A stretch of DNA of 64,000 nt from Scalesia atractyloides (lineage: Eukaryota; Streptophyta; Magnoliopsida; Asterales; Asteraceae): NCBI GenBank assembly GCA_947069175.1, contig CAMTDV010000027.1:43847369-43911368 (forward strand). Reading direction: 5' to 3'. The translations under genes were made by a program, and so were the position numbers. A model generated the notes under the pieces. The model saw only the letters and a list, made by a program, of their open reading frames with translations. It made no database searches and was not told the origin of the DNA. Below are positions 45,961 to 57,867 of this stretch, piece after piece. Numbering within the stretch: position 1 is the stretch's first letter; each line of letters opens with the position of its first letter.

Positions 45961-48855
45961 TTTGGCCAAAATCAAGATTTTGAAGTTTAAAGTTTTTGCG
46001 GAGTTCATGTATAAGTTGTGTCAATATGTATCGAAATCTTGAAGGATAAAAATGGTAGGTTCGTGAAAGTAATTTGTTTGACTAAGGTGTTTTTGAGACA
46101 CCAAACGTAAACTTGTGTAAGGATAAGTAAAAACGTGTATGTATGTGTGTAAGCAAGTGAGTTAGACTGGGTCTGGACAACGCATTGGAATGAATATTTT
46201 AAAAGAGTACGACCTAAGAGGAAGGTTTTAGTATGACTAAGGATCTATATTGATTAAAATAAGTGGTCCGCACCGAAAGCTGTAAGAAAAGTTTTGTCAA
46301 TTCTAAGGCGTATTAGTAAAATCACTTGTTGTAGAAAAAAATTTTATTGGAGAGAGCTAGGATGGTAAATATTTATGGTTTCTAAAAGTTTGGCGGTAAT
46401 AGACCGACTGGTTGAAGTTTGTGCATAGATAAGAATGAAAGATAGTTTTAAAATAAAAGGAACATTTTGACCAAATTGAGCCGGTGGGGACGTTTATAAA
46501 AATGGATTGAACGTTTTCGGCTAATTTGCTGTAAATAAAGTTTGGATGAAAGGTTAAGGGAAGAATTGGGAATATCGTGGTATGGTAGTGAACGATTCGG
46601 TAGGTGTATGCGAGGGGTAAAAATGGTATGAATATTGGATAAAATGCGACATGGAATGTTGAGATATTCGGTGTCATGTTACGTTCCGTGTTACGATACA
46701 CAGTAGAACCCACTATGGTTTTCATGCGACTACCAATATAATCCCGTGTGCACGCGCGATTATTTTGGTTTGTGCATGATCCGCATAGTTTGTACTAGTA
46801 GTGTACGGGTCAGGTTACATCTAGTAAGCAAAGGGTATGTAAGATAGCGTATAAAAATTAAGCATGTAAGCATGATTGTATGTATGTATGAGTGTGTCGA
46901 ACGTAGGCGAAACTACTCGGGTCATGCCTACTTATAGATTTCAAGTATGACTACCAAGTAGTGCGAATGCATAAATTTTGAGTATAATTGAAGACAAATA
47001 CATATAACATTAGCATGCAGTATCGAGCGTATAGGTGGAAGAAAATGGGATTTAGCATATATAAGTTACTATGAAGTTGCGAGTGTGTAAAATACGAAGT
47101 GTAATGGTGATATGTGTAATATTGTCATGTAATATTGACTGTATATATAGAAACGTATAAGGCGGTATGCATGTGTGTGGTTGCTTGAGTCAAAACATTG
47201 AGTTGGTTAAAATAAGTCGGGTTTGTCCGGAATGAAGGACCAAAATTGTGAATGTCGGGTGAATATTGAGAAAAGTATTACTTTTTGATGTAAAATGTGG
47301 TTTTTAAAAGAAATGCTACTTTTGTTTTAAAATTTGTATTCGCATATGAAATTTTCTTGCCCATGTGTTCAGATTTAGTTTTGCGTATTTTGAAAAGGTT
47401 GTAAAATAGAGAGCTTGCTTTATTTTATTTTATTGATGCAAGAAAAGTCGTGTATTGAAAATTTTCATGTAAAACTTAAATTTTTGAAAAGTATTTTAGC
47501 AAAGTACTTATACGTTTGTGAGAGAAAGTTTTCGTTGGTTTCTTGTTGGAAATAAAATGTCTTTAGAATAGTAGTATAAAGTGAGTGTGTTTAGACGAGT
47601 TGTGAAAATCGAGGGCAAGAGATTCTTTTAACCGATTAAGATGATGGGTAGCATTTCATAAAGTTTTTGAAAAATTGTGAAAGAAACTTTTAAAGTGTCA
47701 TTAAGGGTTTCGTGTATGTAATTTACATAAATATGTTGTAGGGTGAGAAATCGTTTGGATAAAATAGTAAGGTTCGAGATTTATGCATAAATGAGAAAAT
47801 TTGAAACAATGATAAAAGGTTTAGGTATAAGTTTTGATATAGTGATTGTTATGAAAATAGTCGAGTTGGAGTTGGAGTTGGACTTCGACTCATTTCTCCA
47901 ACTTGAGTTTTTCGAAAAAAGACATGTAGGTGATCGACAATAAAAATCATGTTTGAGCATGTAATTATTTTATAACATGTATGAGTTCACATTGGTGACA
48001 TAAACATTACAAGTATTCAATAGTATAAACACATATGATTGCGTAAGGAGTATGAATTTAGTTGGTTTGCGAGACTCATTATTGTTTTTTATTGCGAAAG
48101 ATGTGCAAATTGTGCATCGGGTTCGAAATGAACGAGGTAATAAGCATTAAAACACATAAAAATTGAGAGAGCATAAAAGATAGGCTTCGTAAAATATTGG
48201 AGTGCTTTGGGTTGCGAAGCGTCGACTATTCCAAAGTGAATCGAAGATCCTTTCAATTAGAGGAACGTGCTTTGGCCTATAGGTAAAATGCTCTCGTCGA
48301 GAAGCGATTAATGGCATTTTACCCTTCCAGTTACTACACGTCTCTAATTGATCGAAAAATCGAAACCTTGGGGAGATCCAAAAAATCAAGGAGTGGGACT
48401 AGTTGACAAGGTGCTGGTTTCACTTCTAACTTGACAACATCGTACCTTAAGCGTGGTTAGTACTTACCATACGAGGAGCGAATTCTAACTCGTTGATAAG
48501 GGTCCACTAGAGTATGAAATATAAATTTTCCATCAAGGTATGGATATCACTCATAACTTGATGGCATAATTTAATGAAAAATTGAATACGCGTTGAGAGT
48601 GATCACCAAAGTGCGGGTTTCACCCCTATTTTGGTGAGATCGTCTCGTTAGTATGAGTGTCTTCAAGTCTCAAAGTGTGTATATGGTGTAAATGTCTTAC
48701 GAAAGACATATTGTATACATTAAGACCAAAAGAAACAAGAAGAAGCAAGGTAGGAAGAATTAATATTTTAAGCAAGAAACCAGAATGGTCAAGTTTGGTT
48801 ACTTAAACTATAGACTAGGTCGAACATGGCAATTCTACCTAATTCCCTATAGTTA
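45961..48855 (-). other. Non-coding interior of the LARD element
   Basis: The longest open frame is 122 codons (46725-46357, minus) with no family resemblance. There is no zinc knuckle, protease, RT or integrase motif on either strand. The part next to the PBS (48100-48850) is leader-like. Confidence 0.65.
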
Positions 48856-48869
48856 TGGCTCTGATACCA
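48856..48869 (-). other. Primer-binding site of the LARD element
   Basis: TGGTATCAGAGCCA on the minus strand, a perfect complement to the initiator-Met tRNA end, starting 3 bp after the LTR. Confidence 0.85.
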
Positions 48870-48872
48870 ATC

Positions 48873-50843
48873 TGTCACACCCCAACCGATGGTGGAAACA
48901 TCAGAGTGAGACAAAATAGTTTGCTCAAGGCATCATCACACTATTTGCGATAATATTTAAATCAAAGCAATTTCATTTCATAACAAGATTGTCAATTACA
49001 ACAAGGAAGTTAAATATAATAAGTTCAACAACATAAATCCTAACATTCTAGATGTGTTTCTACATCGTCCCTACTAAGTTCTTCATGATCAATATCCTTA
49101 ACCTCCAACATGTTAAAAGTATAGTTCAATACAAAAAGTATTGGTGAGTACACAAGTTTGATATAGCATAAGTATGAAAAGATTTAAACAAATCCGCATG
49201 TTAAGCTAGCATACTATATTAATGTAAACATGGCATGCGATCTATAAGTCAACCCTCGCTTGTCACAGCAAAATAGAATAAACTTAACATGATCTCAAGA
49301 ATATGGGCGGTGCGTTACTCCTATAGCACTATACATGTTAAGGGGGAGGCTTGTACGTAGTTAATGACAGATAGCATCACATAAGAATGTTCCAAGTATA
49401 CAAATCGTGTATCACGTAACTATAGCATGTATGATGGATTGTTCGTGTGATTGCATAGAAGTATAAGTGTGATTACGTGTATTTTGACATACTAACATGT
49501 TGCAGCCAAAGGTGTAAAGCGTAAAAAGGGTGTTCGAGTGCACGCACGGTTTTGCAAGCTTCCACTGGGTATTTCCGTAAGGTGTTGGGGGGAGTTTGGA
49601 GGATGGAGCATCGAGTTATCCTACATGAGGAAAACGTAGGTTGGTAAGTATTCGAACAATTAGGAAATTTAAATACACTAAAGTATGTATACGAGAAAAT
49701 AATCATCTAGACTTAATACTCATTCTTGAAACTATAATATCCATTCCGGTTGATGTGTTTTAATGGGTTAGGATACTCATTAGAATCGTAACGAGAGATT
49801 AAGTACTTAGGTGATGTAACCTAGTACCATGACAGACAATCATTCGATTATCATCAAGGTCGGTTAGTGGATATATATATACATATGTTAAATAGTATAT
49901 ATAATAAGTAGATCATAAACATCATGGAAGTTCATAGAAGTCATGCATGGAGGTAGGAAGATAACCTTCCTTTAACCTCTTTCTTATAGTTTACCAATGC
50001 ACAAGTCATCACAAGGACAACAAGGATGGTCATGAATAAGTTAAGCATAAAAGTAAAAGACGAAAAATAATCAAAATCATCAAGTGAGGTGGTGGATTGA
50101 AGGTAGGATAGCCAAGGCTTCAAAGTAATCACACACTACCAACTCAAGTCTTGTTTCAAGAACAAGCTTGGAAGGATACAACACTTGTGGGTTGAAAACC
50201 ATATTAAAATGAAAAACTCTTATACGAGACACCTTAAATATGGTGATGTTCCAAGTTGGTTTTCAATGGAAAACCTATAGAAACATTCCTAGAGGTGATT
50301 CAAGTGTTAAGAAAGGAAGAAAAAATCAAAGAAGGGAGGTAAGTGTGAGTTAGAACTCACTTTGAAAGTCTTGAACTTTCAGATGGAGAGAGAGCTTTAG
50401 AGAGAAAGAGAGAAGTGTTTGAGGTGTGAAATGAGAGTAGGAGGAGGTGGGTATTTATAGTTGAGGTTAGAGGGGTTGTTGGTTGAGTGCTTTTAATGCA
50501 GAAAACATAAATTGGACCAATCCATGGGCAAGAAACCACTTTCCCCGGATTATGCCATTTTTAGTCCTTGAGCTTAGTTTATCTTTCATTTCAGGCTATT
50601 ACTTGTCATTTTTGCATGTATGATTTGAGTATTGAGTGTGAATGTGTGAGTCTTTGCACGTATAACAAGTATCAGTTTTAACGATTGAATGCATGTAAGA
50701 CATGTATAATAAGTATGAATTTTTATTACGATTCAAGTCTCGGATTACAAAATTGGAAAAAGAAATACGAATACAAGTTTCCATAAATAGAAATACGATT
50801 ATACTTTCTAATTAAGGAAGGTACAAAAAAGCGAGGCGTTGCG
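48873..50843 (-). repeat. LARD 5' LTR
   Basis: Begins TGTCACACCCCAACCGATGG on the plus strand. It is 1.97 kb and very similar to 43779-45737, with small insertions (for example near 49335) and deletions. TATA box at 50451-50460. Confidence 0.85.
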
Positions 50844-50871
50844 GAAAACACTGATGATACATCCTCTGTTG

Positions 50872-51075
50872 GTCTTCAGCAGAGCTTTGCCTTGGCAGAC
50901 CTTTAGCTTTGATCTTTAGCAGAGCTTTATCTTGACAGACCTTTTAGCTTTAGTCTTTAGTAGAGCTTTACCTTGGCAACCTTTAGTTTTAGACTTCAGC
51001 AGAGCTTTGACTTCAACAGAGTTTAGCTAAGGCAGACCTTGAATATTTAGTCTTCAGCAGAGCTTAACTTAGGCA
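50872..51075. repeat. About 40-bp tandem repeats in U3 of the solo copia LTR
   Basis: The phrase AG(C/T)AGAGCTTT recurs at about 50878, 50918, 50959 and 50998, a spacing of 40 bp, and once more near 51056. It is joined by TTGGCAGACCTTTAGCTTT-type links. Arrays of this kind often act as U3 enhancers. The LTRs at 40228 and 59518 have only loose versions. Confidence 0.65.
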
Positions 51076-51159
51076 GATGTTACATTATTATTAGGATCAG
51101 AGCTTATAGTATACTTTGGCTTTCTATCATCTCTTCTTTTGTAGGGTTCAATTTCAACA

Positions 51160-52533
51160 CCTCAACAGTTGTTTCACAAGTTGTAGTAGCTGCTTCACGT
51201 GAACTACCACTAAGAGTTACAGGTAACTCAAGGGGTTTAGCCTCCTCAGCTGTTTGTGGGCTAGCAATTTGATCTTTCTCAGACTCAGTGGAAGTTTGCT
51301 CTTCTTAGTTGGTGATTGAGAGGAACTGATTTGTGTCTGAGTAGTATCAATTGCTGCAAACAGAGGTATAAATGTAGGTGAAATTAGAGTGGAGGGTTGT
51401 GGAGTTGAAAAAGAAATAGCCCTGGGAGAGGGGCTTGAAAACAGACTTTCAAGTGAAAAATCTGCTTCATGAGTTGGTGTCCCTGTGCTTACAAGTTGAT
51501 CCTTTGTGAGGATTTAAGAGGAGTTTGGATGGGTGGAGATCTTTTCATCTGTTGTGAGGAAGTAGCAACAATGGTTTCTAGTAACTTTGGTATTGCCACA
51601 AGGTTATCCTCTGGGATCTCATCTTCCATAGGTGCCTTTTTAGTTGGTTTCTTTTTGGTAGGCTTTTTGATGTAGGGGATATCTTTTGAGTTTTGCTAAT
51701 GTGGGTTTCACAACACCGGTTGTGGTGTCATGATCACCTAGAGCAGTGGGCTCAGTAGTAGAGGTATGGGCAACAAATGTTGATTCATTTAAAGCAGGCT
51801 CATCCCCCTTTGCTTGTGTTTTAGAAACTTTGGACTCTTTATCTTGCATTCTAGTAAAGGTTTCATTTGTAAGACTTGTTGTTTTAAAAGATGTACCTTG
51901 TTGAAAATCTTTTTCAAAAACTTGTTTTTGAAGGTAATGGCTTAAAAGTCTGGGATACATAAGAAAAGCGTTAGGTTAGTTCCTTTTTATTGTTGTTACA
52001 TTTGCCACCATGTCCAAGAACAATGCCTGGGATAGATTATAATCTGATTTTGTCAAAATTGCATATCCCAAGTATTGAACTTTTTGTGGAATCTCATTAA
52101 ATGAGGTGGTCTTGGGTGAGAGACATACAAGGAGGGTATGCAAAAAATATCTCATTTCAGCAGGAAATTGAGGTTTAAAAATTGTAACACCTGAGAATTG
52201 ACCATCATACCCTCTTTCTATGAACTTTGTCTGGAGTTATTGTTTTCAAAGGAGATTTTACCTATCTGGTCATCTAAATCAAATATTGTGGATATAGAAG
52301 ATGGGGATATCTGAACAATGGTCCCTCCGACTTTTGATGTTATACCAAATGGCCTTTGCTTTGAGATTGTACTTCAGCATTTGCCCAGAATTGTCGGAGG
52401 GTATCCACATATATTAGTGCATCGGCAATTAGAATTGGGTAGTATTTTAATGAGGTTAACACATCAATTATTGAGTGAAAGTTTTCTCGAAGTAAGGAAG
52501 GTAGTTATCAGGAGTTCTGATTTGCAGAGCCAT
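51160..52533 (-). pseudogene. Extra 3' ORF of the copia element, N-terminal part
   Basis: Probable start MALQIRTPDNYLPYFEKTFT at 52533. Many CAA-to-TAA type stops follow in the first 60 codons. Further down come GQFSGVTIFKPQFPAEMRYF, LHTLLVCLSPKTTSFNEIPQ and FLMYPRLLSHYLQKQVFEKD (51960 down). This order is typical of the ORF that lies after pol in many composite copia elements. The C-terminal part is found beyond the inserted solo LTR, at 43374 and below. Function is unknown. The stop pattern looks like C-to-T decay of methylated DNA. Confidence 0.6.
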
Positions 52534-53039
52534 GATTGTTGATTATGAGAGATGAGAAATTTTGGAGAAGATGAGAGTACGAGAGTGAAAACCGCTTTTA
52601 TGAATTTTGAATTCGAGTCGGCAGGGTAAGCTCTGTTTGGAAGAAAAGGGGTTTTTATAAAATGAAAAAGTAAATGCTGACGTGGCAGCTGTTTGATAGT
52701 TGTTAGGTAACCTCTGTTGGAGAGCAACATAGGTTGAGAATAGTGGTTATGAACAGTGGCTGATTTTAGTCTATTAAAGGATAGACATCAGAGGTTAGGG
52801 CAAACAACGGTTATCCCTAACAGATGTTATGAACAGTGGTGAATGAGAACAGAGGATACCTTTCAGTAGTGGATAGATTTTAACCAAACATAGGTTTTAG
52901 AACCAGTTGTTTGGATTAGACTTTAAGGATTATTTGAACATTTTTAGTCAAGGCTCTTTTTAAGGATGGATTTTTGATTTTCTGAAAACATTTTAATGCT
53001 TTTTATTCATGGAAAACAAAATTTTGCTTTTAATCCATG

Positions 53040-53775
53040 TTTAGCATACCCATCCTAGAGATCAAGCTTTCAACGGTGGATGTGTCTAAAGCTTTTGTCA
53101 ACACATCTGCCAGCTGATCCTTAGTTGGAACGTGATGCAGAGAAATCAAACCTTTTTCATAGAAATCCCTCACAAAATGATGTCTAATGTTAGTGTGCTT
53201 GGTTGTGGAAAGAGAAACTAGATTTTTAATGATGTCTTAAGTTGCTTGACTATCATGAGAGGAGTCTTTAACGTAGTCACACCAAAATCCATCAACTGGT
53301 TTTGAAGCCACAAGAGTTGAGCTGTACAGCTTGCAGCAGCAATATATTCAGCCTCTACTATTGATGTTGAAACCGCTGTTTGCTTTTTTCTTTGCCAAGA
53401 AACTAAGCAATTGCCAAGAAACTGACAATCTCCTGAAGTGGACTTCCTTGTAGTATGACAACCAGCAAAATCACTGTCTGAATAACCTGAAAGCACAATA
53501 TTACCATTAGCAGGATACCAAATACCAATTGTGGGATCACCTTTTATGTATCTTAATATCCTTTTCACAGCAATAAGGTTGGACTTTCTAGGTGCTGACT
53601 GGGATCTAGCACGGGCACATGTGGCAAACATGATGTCTGGCCTTGATGCATTTAGGTACAATAAAGACCCAATCATGCTTCTATAAAGTGTTTGATCAAC
53701 CAAGTTATCTTTATCATCAACAGTGACCAATTTTGAAGTGGCCATAGGTGTACTACATGGTTTAGAATCATTCAT
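53040..53775 (-). pseudogene. pol: RNase H domain of copia pol
   Basis: Frame 53775-53218 reads NDSKPCSTPMATSKLV, YRSMIGSLLYLNASRPDIMF, VKRILRYIKGDPTIGIWYP, GYSDSDFAGCHTTRKSTSGD and SIVEAEYIAAASCTAQLLWL. This holds the RNase H carboxylates (SDSD, EAEY) and the connection region. After a short frameshifted stretch the end is visible at 53217-53040: KHTNIRHHFVRDFYEKGLIS, PTKDQLADVLTKAL. RNase H removes the RNA strand of the RNA-DNA hybrid during reverse transcription. This is the best preserved pol domain of the element. Confidence 0.9.
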
Positions 53776-53806
53776 ATAAAATTTTGTTCATAGTTCTTTA
53801 ACATAT

Positions 53807-54710
53807 TTACTTTGATAAATGAATGTACCATTTTGCATATTGCTTAACTTGGAGAACAAGCAAGCATTTAAGTTCACCCATGGCACTCATCTCAAACTCT
53901 TCTTTCAGGAATTCCCTAAACTCTTTACACATTGAATCACATGTGGATCTAAAAATGATGTCATCCACATAAATTTGGACAATCATCAAATCCTTTGCTT
54001 TCCGTTTTAAAAACAATATTTATCAATTTTACCTCTTGTGAAGTCTATGGATAAGAGAAAGATGGAAAGAGTTTCATACAAGGCTCTTGGTGCTTGTTTC
54101 AAGCCATATAAAGCTTTATTAAGCTTGTAAACATAATCAGGATAAAAGGCATCTTCAAAAACCAGGGGGTTGGCATACATATACCTCTTCCTGGATCTTA
54201 CCATAAAGGAATACAAATTTAATATCCATCTATACACCTTGATGTTGTGGTTGATAGCAAAGGCTAAGAACATTCTTATGGCCTCTAATCTTGCTACTGA
54301 GCAAATGTTCATCATAATCAATGTATTCTTCTTGTCTGTATCCTTGAACCACAATCCTAGCTTTGTTTTTTTACAACAATGCCCCTTTCATCTATTTTGT
54401 TCTTGAAGACCCATTTTGTGCCAATTGGACATACATCCTTAGGCAATGGTACAAGTTCCCATACTTGTTATCTTTTGAACTGTATGAGCTCTTCCAGCAT
54501 GGCTTCTACCCAACTATTTTCTCTTAGTGCCAACAAAAAGGCAAATGTTTTGGGATTGACTTCTTGTGAGTACCCCTTCATTGATGTTGCCAATAACTTG
54601 GTCTAGTGGATGATTTTTAAGGTAGATTAGATAACCCTTGTATGGAATGATGGCATTTAGAGGTGAAGGTTCCAGATGGGAATCATCTGAGCTAACATCT
54701 ATTGGCAATT
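53807..54710 (-). pseudogene. pol: Reverse transcriptase of copia pol
   Basis: Minus strand. It reads TWVFKNKIDERGIVVKNKAR, ARIVVQGYRQEE (about 54430-54320), MDIKFVFLYGKIQEEVYVCQ, PPGF, then FLKRKAKDLMIVQIYVDDII (YVDD polymerase active site at 53955-53972) and MSAMGELKCLLVLQVKQY. At least four stops and frameshifts lie between 54360 and 54016. A linker with LEPSPLNAIIPYKGYLIY and VGTKRK precedes it (54708-54514). It is the RNA-dependent DNA polymerase of the element, now inactive. Confidence 0.87.
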
Positions 54711-54718
54711 TTGAAGAG

Positions 54719-56120
54719 TCAACAAATGAATGGAGGTGGATGCATGGGTGGAATGGGTGTAAAACAGGGCTGACTTTTGTTCACAGATGATGGACTTTTG
54801 TCAATAGTAGGATGACTAGATGAGGAGGTAGAGGTTTGAGGATCAACAACTGTTGATTCAGCAAGGGTAGAGTTTTGACAGCTATGTTGAACATCTGTTC
54901 CTCTTGTGGTGGAAGTGACTCTATATTGTGGGATCACATTGTCATATCCATAATCTTGATGGGAAGACTATGGTCTACCTGCATGATTAGTCTTGGTAGA
55001 GACATTTTCAAATGTAAATTTATCTAAATCAAACAATTCAGTAGGATTTGCTGGGATTTTTAAAAAAGAAAGTTCATTGAACTTTACATTCAAAGTCTCT
55101 TCTACACACCTAGTCCTTGTGTTAAACACTTTGTAGGCTTTAGTAGTGGTTGAGTATCCTAGAAAATAACCACAATCTACTTTGGCTACAAATTTTGATA
55201 TTGAATCTTTTAAATTTAAAATGAAACATGGGCAGCCAAAGATTTTGAAATAAGAGATCAGTGGTTTGATTTTGAACATAATTTCAAAAGCAGTCTTTTG
55301 ATGTCTAGGGTTGATAAAAACTCTGTTTTGCATATAGCAAGTAGTATTTACAGCCTCTGCCCAACAAGGCTAATGGTAAACCTGAATCTGCAAGCATTGT
55401 TCTGGCAGCCTCAATCAAATTCCTATTCTTTCTTTCAACCACCACGTTTTGTTCTTGTGTCCTTGGGATGATATACTGCCTTACAATCCCTTTTGACACA
55501 CAAAAATCATCCAACTCCTTATTTTTAAACTCTGCTCCATTGTCGCTCCTGAAGGATTTTACTGGCAGATCAAATTACTTTTCAACTTTTCTTACAAAGT
55601 ACTGCGAAATACCTGCAGTCTCATCTTTAGAGTGTAAAAAGTAAGTCCATGTAAAGCTTGAAAAATCATCAACAAGACTCATGATTTTAGCAGGGCCAAC
55701 CAAGTCCATGCGCAACAATTGTAAACACTAACTGGTTTTGGACTCATCCATGGATTTGAATGTACTTTTATGTTGTTTACCTTTTATACAGGAAACACAA
55801 TGTTTATCACATGAGAATTGTTTTGGTGGAAGACCCCTTACCAGACCTTGTTTTGAGAGTGTGTTGAGAGTTTTGAGATTTGTGTGACCAAGTCTTCTAT
55901 GCCATAGTTTTATCTCTTTATTGGAGACTGCTGAGAATAAACAGGCATTAGACATTGGATTATCCTTCAACATATCTACCACATACACATTGCCACTCCT
56001 GTAAGCAACAAGTTGTGCTTTGCTCCCAGCTATGATTGTTTCAATCTTTTTCACCACATCTAGCCCAACAATCTTACATTTTTTCTTAGTGAAGAATGAC
56101 CCATAGCCTATGCCAATCAT
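54719..56120 (-). pseudogene. pol: Integrase of copia pol
   Basis: The pre-integrase zinc finger is at 56120-55728: LWHRRLGHTNLKTLNTLSKQ, CVSCIKGKQHKS (HHCC). The catalytic core follows: LRMDLVGPAKIMSLVDDFSS (first Asp, about 55710), FRSDNGAEFKNKELDDFCVS (second Asp, 55555) and VVVERKNRNLIEAARTMLAD (Glu, about 55440). Then PRHQKTAFEIMFKIKPLISY, FKIFGCPCFILNLKD and GYFLGYSTTTKAYKVFNTRT (55333-54968), the C-terminal domain. A Ser/Thr/Pro-rich linker ends at 54719. Stops occur at 55728, 55570 and near 55330. All three catalytic residues are still readable. Confidence 0.88.
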
Positions 56121-56234
56121 TTGAGATACACTAAGGAGGTTAAATTTTAAGTTGTCTATAAGATTGACATTTTCAAACTTGAGTTCCCTGCTTAGACTGT
56201 CTTTGACCCTAACACCTTCCCCTTTGAGTTGTTA

Positions 56235-56340
56235 CCAAGGATATATCACCCCCTTCATGTGCTAAAAAATCTTTGAAAAGTGCTCTACATCCTGTCATGT
56301 GCCTAAAGCCACCACTATCTACATACCATAAACTATTAAG
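56235..56340 (-). pseudogene. pol: Aspartic protease core of copia pol
   Basis: On the minus strand WYVDSGGFRHMTGCRALFKD is readable, with the catalytic Asp in VDSG (56308-56328). It continues FLAHEGGDIS before decaying. It would process the Gag-Pol precursor. Confidence 0.75.
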
Positions 56341-57867
56341 ACAAGTAGAAGCTCCCTACACATCAGTAACATATTAGCTTTGTAGAGCGTCCAAAGCTAA
56401 AATGGCTTTGGATAGGGTCACAGACAATCCAGCCTCAAGTCAAGGAGAGTGGTTAAAGTTTTGAACAGATTTTTGAAAAATCTGCTGTGAACCATTTCCT
56501 ATCAGATGATTATAACAATGAGGATGCTTGTTTACTCTTGGTTTTGAAGGTCTTTTATAGATCTCATAACCAAGTGGCACACTTTTATAAGGTGGTTGGC
56601 CATATCCTCTTGGAAATTTGTTTGTTGGTGGTGCATTTGTTACTTGAACCTCTCTGGGAACAGATGTTACATTCAGTTGCTTGGTAATAGATGTTTGGAC
56701 TAGGACAAAGGTCTATTTGGACTTTCCTTTTTAAGTACTAGCCTGTGGACTCTCAGGTGTTTTAGATTTATACTCATTTATCTTAACATCAAAATTTTTG
56801 AGATAAAAATACTCTTGAGTTTTGTGATTTTTCTTCCTACAAATAGTACAATGAGGAGCAGTAACAATCACACTTGTATTGTTTACGTCATATGCTTTTA
56901 AGTGAAAACAGTCTTCAGTTATAAGTTACATGGTTTTTCTTTTCACAGAAGTCACAAAACAAGTTGGTTATTTTTTTCTCTCTTCTTCCCTTTTTCAGCC
57001 TTTTTGTCAATAGATGTTATAACATATGTTGGAAGGTCTTTCAAGGGAATGATTTTTTACTTTAGGTGCTTTTACAACCTCAATGGTTGAGAAATCCATT
57101 GGCTTAAAATTTTCAAGAATGTCACATTCGTCTGACTATGTTGGTTTGAATTGGTATTTTTCAATTTTCTCAAAGGTTGAGGATCCTTCAGGTCTTTCCA
57201 AATAATTTTATTACCATTTGGCTCAGTGACTTTAATTTGTTGACCAGTCATGTTGGTAGGAATGATTTCAACCAAACCAGGATCATTTACAGCAGTGTTT
57301 TGAGAAATTTGGTCATTTTTGCGAAAACCTATGCCAAATTTTACATAGCTTTTGATCTGTTTTTCTAACATCAACTCATAACCTTTGCATGATTCTAACT
57401 ATTTTTCACATGTGATTGGGTAGATTCAAGCTCCTTTTTACAACTATGATATTTTTCTATCATTGTTTGGAGTTGATCATTGGTTATGCTTGATTCATGT
57501 TTGAGGCTGCTGATTTCACTATCTTTTTCAAAATAATTTAATTGTAACTCTGTAACATGTTTTTCAAACTGAATTTCATCATCTAAGAACTTGTTTCTAA
57601 ATTTTTCATTCACCTCTTTAATGTTAGCAAAAGCAATTATACATTTGTCAGAACATAAGTCTTTGAGGACTTGAGGTGATACCTTAGCAGCAGCCATCAT
57701 CGCACATTCACATTCTCCTTAAAAAATACCAGACTCCCATGGGACTGACAGAGGATTCACAACTTCTTCACCAACTTTTTCTTCTGAAACATCTGTTTCA
57801 ACATTATCACAAGCCTCATCAGAAGTTGACACCACTTCCTTAGATTCTACCCCTTCCAATATTGTCT
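56341..57867 (-). pseudogene. gag: gag-pol linker region of the copia element
   Basis: Decayed coding region between the CCHC knuckle and the protease. It contains a long helical stretch (57700-57395: NEKFRNKFLDDEIQFEKHVT, SEISSLKHESSITNDQLQTM), then YVKFGIGFRKNDQISQN (57374-57072) and a second CxxC-type motif, CTICRKKNHKTQEY (about 56865-56825). Coiled-coil additions of this kind are common in large copia gag proteins. There are several stops. Confidence 0.65.

Larger units (their letters stand above)
43779..50843 (-). mobile_element. Non-coding LTR retrotransposon (LARD-like)
   Basis: Two LTRs of nearly 2 kb (43779-45737, 48873-50843) flank 3.1 kb without any recognisable protein. A perfect 5-bp TSD, GAAAA, lies at 43774-43778 and 50844-50848. 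PBS and PPT are present, so it could be mobilised in trans. Its leader resembles that of the gypsy complex (CCTTCCAGTTACTACACG near 48325), pointing to a gypsy helper. The right LTR ends GTTGCG instead of GTTACA. Another LTR of this family starts at 63314. Confidence 0.85.
43375..51159 (-). mobile_element. Solo LTR of a related copia, split by the LARD element
   Basis: Left part 43375-43778 begins TGCTAGGATCTGAG. Right part 50849-51159 ends TTCAATTTCAACA. A perfect 5-bp TSD, CCTCA, lies at 43370-43374 and 51160-51164. Without the insertion it is about 715 bp and clearly homologous to the 698-bp LTRs of the host copia, but diverged. A TATA box on the minus strand (ATATAAATAG) is at about 43640-43649. 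It has no internal genes. It inserted into the extra 3' ORF of its relative. Confidence 0.85.
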
